This document shows, piece after piece, positions 58,455 to 64,000 of a stretch of 64,000 nt of DNA. Source of the DNA: Mesorhizobium sp. Root157 (GTDB lineage: Bacteria > Pseudomonadota > Alphaproteobacteria > Rhizobiales > Rhizobiaceae). The stretch is from positions 428,377 to 492,376 of the forward strand of contig NZ_LMGJ01000001.1 in the NCBI RefSeq assembly GCF_001427385.1. The letters are read 5' to 3'. The notes beneath the pieces were generated by a model. It was not told where the DNA came from. It ran no database searches and was given only the letters and a program-made list of their open reading frames with translations. Position 1 is the stretch's first letter. Each line of letters opens with the position of its first letter. A program made the position numbers and the translations under genes.

Positions 58455-59348
58455 CTATTTGCTGGCGCGGGACGCTTCGAAAATGCTGTCGATCGCCGAT
58501 CCTAGCAAAGCGTTGAACTCGCCGTCGGTCTGGCCGGCCGAAAGACCCTCGGTCAAGGCACGCGAGAAACTGGCGATCATGCCGTCATTCTGTTTCAGCT
58601 TTTCATTCGCATCGGCGCGGGAATAGCCGCCGGACAGGGCGACGACGCGCATGACGCGCGGATCGTCAATCAGCGGCTTGTAGAGATTCGCTTTCGTCGG
58701 CAGCGTCAGTTTCAGCATGACCTGCTTGCCGGCCGGCACATCGTCGAGATGCTTGCGGATCTCCGCAAGCAGGATGTCTTCCGCTTCCGCCTTGTCCGGG
58801 ATCGAAATCGTGACCTCCGGCTCGATAATCGGAACGAGACCGTGCGCCAGGACCTGCTTGCCGACTTCGAACTGCTGGGCAACAACGGCGGCGATGCCTT
58901 TCGGGTTCGCCGCGTCGATCACCGACCGCTCCTTGGTGCCGAAGATCCCCTTTGCGACGGCGCGCTTCAACAGAGCGTCGAGGGCAGGCATGGGCTTCAT
59001 CAGCTTGACGCCGTCTGTCGCCTCCGCCAGACCCTGGTCTATTTTCAGGAAGGGCACCACGTGGCGCTTTTCCCACAGATACTGCGCGGTCGGCGTGCCG
59101 TCGATGTCGCGGTCCATGGTCTGCTCGAACAGGATCGCGCCCATGACCTTGTCACCAGTGAAGGCAGGCGACTTGATGATCCGCGCGCGCATCTGATGAA
59201 CGAGGTCAAACATTTCCGCGTCATTCGACCAGGCGCTTTCGTCGACGCCGTAAAGCTTGAGCGCCTTCGGCGTGGAGCCGCCCGACTGATCGAGCGCTGC
59301 AATGAAGCCATCCTTGTTTGCGGCCTGCGCGGCCATGACCTTGTTCAT
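58455..59348 (-). CDS. fba: Fructose-bisphosphate aldolase, class I
   Basis: 297 residues. The active-site text is [21 protein letters not shown] near residue 13, [12 protein letters not shown] (the Schiff-base region carries the conserved lysine pattern), IIEPEVTI, and [12 protein letters not shown]. It cleaves fructose-1,6-bisphosphate in the Embden-Meyerhof/gluconeogenic route. GGGAGA precedes the ATG. The frame is open 36 codons upstream but without family text. Downstream of pgk across a repeat. Confidence 0.93.
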   Translation of the reverse strand: MNKVMAAQAANKDGFIAALDQSGGSTPKALKLYGVDESAWSNDAEMFDLVHQMRARIIKSPAFTGDKVMGAILFEQTMDRDIDGTPTAQYLWEKRHVVPFLKIDQGLAEATDGVKLMKPMPALDALLKRAVAKGIFGTKERSVIDAANPKGIAAVVAQQFEVGKQVLAHGLVPIIEPEVTISIPDKAEAEDILLAEIRKHLDDVPAGKQVMLKLTLPTKANLYKPLIDDPRVMRVVALSGGYSRADANEKLKQNDGMIASFSRALTEGLSAGQTDGEFNALLGSAIDSIFEASRASK

Positions 59349-59397
59349 CTCATTCTCCCAAGTCGAGTGATTTCCAAATCCAAACATCAAGCCGTGC

Positions 59398-59520
59398 TCT
59401 AAAGCATTTTGCGGCAAGGGGAAATCTCCTTGCGTTGCGCAAATGCGGCCAAACAATCAGCCGGGGCGTGTTCTGTCCGAAAACCGGTTTCCACTTTTCG
59501 GGAACACTGCCTGGTGCCAC
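59398..59520. repeat. RPE-like dispersed repeat between pgk and fba
   Basis: Core about 59470-59510: GTCCGAAAACCGGTTTCCACTTTTCGGG-type text, written here in two parts: CCGAAAACCGGTTTCC and ACTTTTCGGGAACA. CCGAAAA pairs with TTTTCGG. It shares its core with the right unit at 20773-20821. The left flank carries CTAAAGCATTTTGCGG, also common in these repeats. Confidence 0.65.
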
Positions 59521-59567
59521 AACGCCGTTCCGCCGGCACGGATGTGCCGGCAGGTTCGAGGCGGACT

Positions 59568-60764
59568 TCAAGCCTTCAATACATCGACGCCCGGCAACGG
59601 CTTGCCTTCCATCCACTCCAGGAAGGCGCCTCCGGCTGTCGAGACATAGGTGAAGTCGTCGGCAACGCCGGCATGGTTGAGTGCGGCGACCGTGTCGCCG
59701 CCGCCGGCGACCGAGACCAGCTTGCCGGCCTTGGTGCGTTCTGCCGCATGGCGGGCTGCGGTCACAGTCGCACGGTCGAACGGTTCGATCTCGAAAGCGC
59801 CCAACGGTCCGTTCCACACCAGCGTCGCTGCCCGGTCGATCCACTGGGTGATCGTATCGACCGTTTGCGGGCCGACATCGAGGATCATCGCATCGGCCGG
59901 CACGGCATTGACCGGAACGGTCTCGTTGGCAGCGCCGGCCTTGAACTCTCTGGCTATCACGCCGTCGGAAGGCAGGATCAGGGCGCAGCCCGCTTCCGCC
60001 GCCTCGATCATGATCTGCTTGGCGGTCTGGGCGAGGTCGTGCTCGGCCAGCGATTTGCCGATATTGGTGCCGCGCGCCGCCATGAAGGTGTTGGCCATGC
60101 CGCCGCCGATGACGAGCGCATCGACCTTTTTTACCAGATTCATCAAAAGGTCGATCTTGGTCGAAACCTTGGCGCCGCCGACAATGGCGATGACCGGCTT
60201 GACCGGATCGCCGAGGCCCTTTTCCAGCGCATCCAGTTCCGCTTCCATCGAACGGCCGGCGAAGGCCGGCAGGATGTGGGCGAGGCCTTCGGTCGAGGCA
60301 TGGGCGCGGTGCGCGGCGGAAAACGCGTCGTTGACGTAGAGGTCGCCGTTGGCGGCCAGCTTTCGCGTGAAGTCCGGATCGTTCTTTTCTTCTGCCTTGT
60401 AGAAGCGGGTGTTTTCCAGCAAAAGCACCTCTCCGTCCTTCATCGCACCAACCGCGGCCGCGGCCTTCTCGCCGATGCAGTCGGCGGCGAAGGAGACCGG
60501 ACGGCCAAGCACCTCGGCGGTCGCCTTTGCGATCGGCTCAAGCGAAAGCTCCGGCGCAGGCCCTTCCTTCGGGCGCCCGAAATGCGCCAGCAGGATAACC
60601 TTGGCGCCCTTCTTCGACAGCTCTTCGATGGTCGGGGCGATACGTTCGATGCGGGTCGCGTCGGTAACCTTGCCATCCGCCATCGGCACGTTGAGATCGA
60701 CCCTGACCAGAACGCGCTTGCCCATCACCGTGCCAATATCGTCGAGCGTCTTGAAGCCTGCCAT
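59568..60764 (-). CDS. pgk: Phosphoglycerate kinase
   Basis: 398 residues. It makes ATP from 1,3-bisphosphoglycerate. N-domain text: [18 protein letters not shown] near residue 16, [12 protein letters not shown] near residue 58. C-domain: the nucleotide site [18 protein letters not shown] and [18 protein letters not shown] text ([14 protein letters not shown]). The start [11 protein letters not shown] has AAAGGA upstream. Between the antiporter gene and fba in the gap-pgk-fba cluster. Confidence 0.97.
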   Translation of the reverse strand: MAGFKTLDDIGTVMGKRVLVRVDLNVPMADGKVTDATRIERIAPTIEELSKKGAKVILLAHFGRPKEGPAPELSLEPIAKATAEVLGRPVSFAADCIGEKAAAAVGAMKDGEVLLLENTRFYKAEEKNDPDFTRKLAANGDLYVNDAFSAAHRAHASTEGLAHILPAFAGRSMEAELDALEKGLGDPVKPVIAIVGGAKVSTKIDLLMNLVKKVDALVIGGGMANTFMAARGTNIGKSLAEHDLAQTAKQIMIEAAEAGCALILPSDGVIAREFKAGAANETVPVNAVPADAMILDVGPQTVDTITQWIDRAATLVWNGPLGAFEIEPFDRATVTAARHAAERTKAGKLVSVAGGGDTVAALNHAGVADDFTYVSTAGGAFLEWMEGKPLPGVDVLKA

Positions 60765-60864
60765 GACAATCCTTTCCCGCGAAAAGCCGCCGGACCATAG
60801 CCGGCGCGGCTGGTGATGCAAGCTTGCGCTCCCAGCTGCAACGAAAATCTTTCAAAGTGTGCCG

Positions 60865-62817
60865 TCAGGCCGCGGTCGGCGGCGCGTCTTCAGGCGCCTC
60901 TGCTTCATCCAGTCTTGGATCGAGCGGCTTGAATTCGACAACCCGGGACTCAACCGGCTCCGTTCCAGGCGCCGGTTGCGGGTCGAAGGTCTGCTCTGCG
61001 GCCGGATTCGGCTTTGGTTTTGCTCCAACGATCAGCTTGACGATACGGTCGTAGATTTCGCCGGGGCTGAGGAACACCGGCACCCGCGCCACCGGTGCGG
61101 TCGGCTCGAAGGAAAGGCCGAGCCCGGTGATGCGGCCTTTCTCATCGACGTCGCGCACGATCAATTCGATAGGGCCGAGCAGCAGCCGGTCGGCATATTC
61201 GGCATGGCCGCCCAATCGGCCGACGACCAGCGCGCCGACGGTCAGCTTGCTTTCCGCTTCCGTCAGGCCGGGTCCATAAGCGGCCTCCAGTTCGGCTGCC
61301 GGGCGCGCCGGATCGACGGCGAAAGCGCCGAAGAAGTCCGCATCCTCCGGATCGACGGCAGCGCGGCTGGCGAACAGCTTGTCGAGCAGGCGCGGATAGC
61401 GATCCGGCACGAAAATATAGACATTGTCGCCTGCGGCCAGCCGGCCCATGTCCTGGAAGCGCATGGAACGCCCCTCACGCACGACCAGCGACGGGCGCGC
61501 CCAGCGCGGAATGCGCTCGCCACGCGCCACCGGACTGCCCGGCGCGACCTTGTAGGCAAGCAGTTCGTGGCGGGCGGAACCAGGCAATTCCAGTTCGACC
61601 TTGTTGAGCGGACCTAATCGTGCCGGCACGATGAGGCCGAGGCGCCGTGCCAGCGGTCCGACCGTCCAGCCCTGTACGACAAGCGACACAAGAACGACAA
61701 TGAAGGCGACGTTGAAGATGAGGCGGCCGTTTTCCAGGCCTCCAAGGAGCGGTGTTATCGCAAGCAGGATCGACACCGCGCCACGCAGGCCGACCCATGA
61801 GATGAACGCGACCTCCGGGCGTGGCAGGCGAAAGGGCATCAGACAGAGCCACACCGCAACAGGGCGGGCCACGAAAATCAGGAACAGGCCGAGCAGTACC
61901 GCCGGGATCAGGATGGCCGGAAACTGCGAGGGCGTGGCGAACAGACCCAGCACCAGGAACATGATGATCTGCGCCAGCCATGACATGCCGTCCTGGAATC
62001 GCTTCAGCATGGTGACGGCTCGGATGTCGGAATTGCCGGCCACCAAGCCGGCCAGATAGACCGCCAGGAAGCCGGAACCGCCAAGGCTACCTGCCGCAGC
62101 GAAAACCATCATCGACAGCGTCAGCACGAAGATCGGCAACAGGCCGTGATCAAGGTTGAGCCGGTCGACGAGCCGCACGATCGCCATGCCGCCAAAAATA
62201 CCGACGGCGGCGCCGATACCCATGCTGACCAAGAAGCCGAGAACGAGGTCGACGACGAGAACCTGGGCCTCCGGGTCGGCGCCGGCGGCGATGATCTCGA
62301 CCAGCGTGATGGCGAGGAAGATGGCGATAGGATCGTTGCTTCCCGATTCGACTTCCAGCGTCGAGCGCACCCGTTCACGCAAATTGATGTCGCCGGCGCG
62401 CAGCAGGAAGAACACCGCCGCCGCATCGGTGGAGGCAACCGCGGCTCCAAGCAGAAGCGATTCCAGCCATGACAGATCGAGCAGGTAGAAGGCGGCCGTC
62501 CCCAGGATCGCCGTGGTTATGAGCACACCCACCGTAGCAAGCGCCAGCGCCGGGCCGGCCGCTTGCTTGAGCATATTGAGCGGCGTGCCGAATCCGGAAT
62601 CGAACAGGATGACGGCAAGCGCCAGCGAGCCGACGAAATAGGCGACCTGCGCATTGTCGAACTGGATGCCCAACCCATCGCCGCCGGTGATCAGGCCGAT
62701 GCTCAAAAACAGCAGTAGCAAGGGAGCGCCGAAGCGAAAGGCGATGAGACTGGAGAACGCAGCCGCGATCACAAGCCCGGTGCCGACCAGCGTCACCAGA
62801 TAGATCGCGTGCTCCAT
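60865..62817 (-). CDS. K+/H+ antiporter (NhaP2/CvrA-type, CPA family)
   Basis: 650 residues. About twelve membrane helices over residues 1-390; LLGAAVASTDAAAVFFLL carries the conserved aspartates, and LEVESGSNDPIAIFLAI is the ion-binding region. RCK-like TrkA_C text (ELLAYKVAPGSPVARGERIP, near residue 425) follows, then a C-terminal CorC/transporter-associated domain and a Pro/Glu-rich tail. It exchanges K+ or Na+ for protons at the inner membrane. It is inserted in the glycolytic gap-pgk-fba run on the same strand. Confidence 0.9.
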   Translation of the reverse strand: MEHAIYLVTLVGTGLVIAAAFSSLIAFRFGAPLLLLFLSIGLITGGDGLGIQFDNAQVAYFVGSLALAVILFDSGFGTPLNMLKQAAGPALALATVGVLITTAILGTAAFYLLDLSWLESLLLGAAVASTDAAAVFFLLRAGDINLRERVRSTLEVESGSNDPIAIFLAITLVEIIAAGADPEAQVLVVDLVLGFLVSMGIGAAVGIFGGMAIVRLVDRLNLDHGLLPIFVLTLSMMVFAAAGSLGGSGFLAVYLAGLVAGNSDIRAVTMLKRFQDGMSWLAQIIMFLVLGLFATPSQFPAILIPAVLLGLFLIFVARPVAVWLCLMPFRLPRPEVAFISWVGLRGAVSILLAITPLLGGLENGRLIFNVAFIVVLVSLVVQGWTVGPLARRLGLIVPARLGPLNKVELELPGSARHELLAYKVAPGSPVARGERIPRWARPSLVVREGRSMRFQDMGRLAAGDNVYIFVPDRYPRLLDKLFASRAAVDPEDADFFGAFAVDPARPAAELEAAYGPGLTEAESKLTVGALVVGRLGGHAEYADRLLLGPIELIVRDVDEKGRITGLGLSFEPTAPVARVPVFLSPGEIYDRIVKLIVGAKPKPNPAAEQTFDPQPAPGTEPVESRVVEFKPLDPRLDEAEAPEDAPPTAA

Positions 62818-62961
62818 ACCCCCGCCTTCCCTTCGGCGTTCAGTCCCCTTCGGGACGTGCCATTTTTCTGCTTAAGGCAGAGTGAGGCGAAGACATGGCG
62901 TTGGGCAAGCTTTTCGGCGCAAATATCCGTCCGCGACGCATATTTTTTGTTCTGACGGACC

Positions 62962-62994
62962 CAAAAGAAAACGCCCGGTCGGAGCCGGGCGTTT
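62962..62994 (-). terminator. Terminator after gap
   Basis: Perfect 10-bp stem AAACGCCCGG / CCGGGCGTTT with a 6-nt loop (62969-62994). On the minus strand it is followed by TCTTTTGG, forming TTTTCTTTT with the stem end. It lies 22 bp after the gap stop, so the antiporter gene needs its own promoter. Confidence 0.85.
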
Positions 62995-63016
62995 CTCTGC
63001 TATCTAGGATCGTAAA

Positions 63017-64000
63017 TCAGCCGATCGTCTTGCCGAAGGCAACCGCCGTATCGGCCATGCGGTTGGAGAAGCCCCACTCGTTGTCGTACCACGACATGAC
63101 GCGCGCAAGATTGCCCTCGACGACCTTGGTCTGGTCGAGCGCGAAGGTCGAAGAGGCGGGGTTGTGGTTGAGGTCGATCGAAACCAGAGGCTCGTTGGTA
63201 TAGGCTAGGATGCCCTTGAGCGGGCCGTCCGCTGCGGCAACCAGCACCTGGTTGACTTCTTCCACCGTCACGTTGCGCTTGGGGATGAACTTGAAGTCGA
63301 TGACCGAGACATTCGGCGTCGGCACGCGGATAGAAACGCCGTCGAGCTTGCCCTTCAGTTCCGGCAGCACCAGGCCGACGGCCTTGGCCGCACCGGTCGA
63401 TGTCGGGATCATCGACACCGCCGCCGCACGCCCCCGGTAGAGATCCTTGTGCATGGTATCGAGCGTCGGTTGGTCGCCCGTATAGGCATGCACCGTCGTC
63501 ATGAAACCCTTCTCGATGCCGAAGGCGTTGTTCAGCACCATGGCCACCGGCGCCAGGCAGTTGGTGGTGCAGGACGCGTTGGAAATTACGATGTGGTCCT
63601 TGGTCAGTTTGTCGTGGTTGACGCCGTAGACGACGGTCAGGTCGGCGCCGTCTGCGGGAGCCGAGACGATGACGCGCTTGGCGCCTGCCGCGATATGCGC
63701 CGATGCCTTTTCCTTCGAGGTGAAGAAGCCGGTGCATTCGAGCACGATGTCGACGCCAAGATCGCCCCAAGGCAGCTTCGACGGATCACGCTCGGCAAAC
63801 ACCTTGAAGGATTCGGAGCCGACGCTGATCGTGTTGCCGTCGACCTTCACTTCGTTGGGAAAGCGGCCGTGCACGCTGTCATAGCGCAGGAGATGCGCAT
63901 TGGTTTCGACCGGACCGAGATCGTTGATGGCGACCACGTCGATATCCTTGCGGCCGCTCTCGTAGATCGCACGCAGAATGTTGCGGCCGATGCGGCCAAA
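63017..64000 (-). CDS. gap: Glyceraldehyde-3-phosphate dehydrogenase (5' end missing)
   Basis: 327 residues are visible; the first 8-9 (normally up to the glycines before FGRIGRN) lie beyond the right edge. NAD text [15 protein letters not shown] leads in. The catalytic cysteine is in [14 protein letters not shown] near residue 155. [25 protein letters not shown] and [12 protein letters not shown] complete the family. It oxidises glyceraldehyde-3-phosphate with NAD and phosphate. Its own terminator follows. Confidence 0.96.
   Translation of the reverse strand, partial: FGRIGRNILRAIYESGRKDIDVVAINDLGPVETNAHLLRYDSVHGRFPNEVKVDGNTISVGSESFKVFAERDPSKLPWGDLGVDIVLECTGFFTSKEKASAHIAAGAKRVIVSAPADGADLTVVYGVNHDKLTKDHIVISNASCTTNCLAPVAMVLNNAFGIEKGFMTTVHAYTGDQPTLDTMHKDLYRGRAAAVSMIPTSTGAAKAVGLVLPELKGKLDGVSIRVPTPNVSVIDFKFIPKRNVTVEEVNQVLVAAADGPLKGILAYTNEPLVSIDLNHNPASSTFALDQTKVVEGNLARVMSWYDNEWGFSNRMADTAVAFGKTIG

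Noticed and set aside
60782..60812. Imperfect GC-rich hairpin before pgk as a terminator
   Set aside because: The stem has a two-base bulge and sits directly before the pgk ribosome site. Evidence is too weak to call it a terminator.

Overview
The window is a gene-dense, GC-rich stretch of alphaproteobacterial chromosome. It is almost certainly from the Rhizobiales and most like Mesorhizobium or a relative. The evidence is gene content and order: mdh-sucCDAB, dapF-mtaB-ftsY-yciB-ccm, and gap/pgk/class I fba. Lineage markers agree: an Omp19-type lipoprotein, an IalB protein, DUF2794, a cysteine-free L36, a ybhL-type leader RNA, and RirA-like and Irr-like sites. Intergenic repeats of a rhizobial type also occur. 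I see no phage, transposase, integrase, CRISPR array, rRNA or tRNA. This is core chromosome, not an accessory island.

Layout. 0-6.7 kb (minus): TCA-cycle run mdh, sucC, sucD, sucA, sucB (sucB cut by the window edge). 6.9-9.1 kb: zapE, omp19 and a DUF1328 peptide. 9.2-13.7 kb (plus): dapF, mtaB, ftsY, yciB/ispZ. 13.8-16.0 kb (minus): cytochrome c maturation ccmA, ccmB, ccmD, ccmG, with ccmC reduced to a 20-codon ORF. 16.3-20.7 kb (plus): acnA, a DUF1223 protein and a DUF2794 protein. 20.8-22.8 kb (minus): bdhA and a patatin-like lipase. 23.0-26.8 kb (plus): an Fe3+ ABC importer, fbpABC. 26.9-36 kb: argG, glutamate dehydrogenase, a LysE exporter, rlmN and small genes (DUF1294, IalB, DUF1232, pterin dehydratase, LMW phosphatase, thpR, tesA). 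36-41 kb (plus): ybbA/ybbP-type ABC system, a BI-1 protein behind a ybhL leader, and a GNAT acetyltransferase. 41-46 kb (minus): cobalamin riboswitch and btuB-btuF-btuC-btuD. 46-48.7 kb (plus): purE, purK, L36 and a TPR protein. 48.8-53.5 kb: pyk, DUF1036, N-formylglutamate amidohydrolase, DUF1244, an MFS carrier and DUF3309. 53.6-58 kb (minus): an RND efflux permease and its adaptor. 58.4-64 kb (minus): fba, pgk, a K+/H+ antiporter and gap (5' end cut by the window edge).

Regulation. Metal and cofactor control is visible. An Irr/ICE-like inverted repeat lies between ccmA and acnA. A RirA-type TGA-N9-TCA site precedes fbpA. A full cobalamin riboswitch precedes btuB. Most operons show 1-4 nt stop/start overlaps.

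Hunt result. I did not find a convincing new system. The best leads are the near-total loss of ccmC from an otherwise intact ccm operon, the ybhL leader RNA of unknown ligand, an Irr-like site shared by ccm and acnA, palindromic repeats that supply the stop codons of two unrelated genes, a hairpin that may bring a distant ribosome site close to the sucA start, and a 97-bp antisense overlap of two coding 3' ends.
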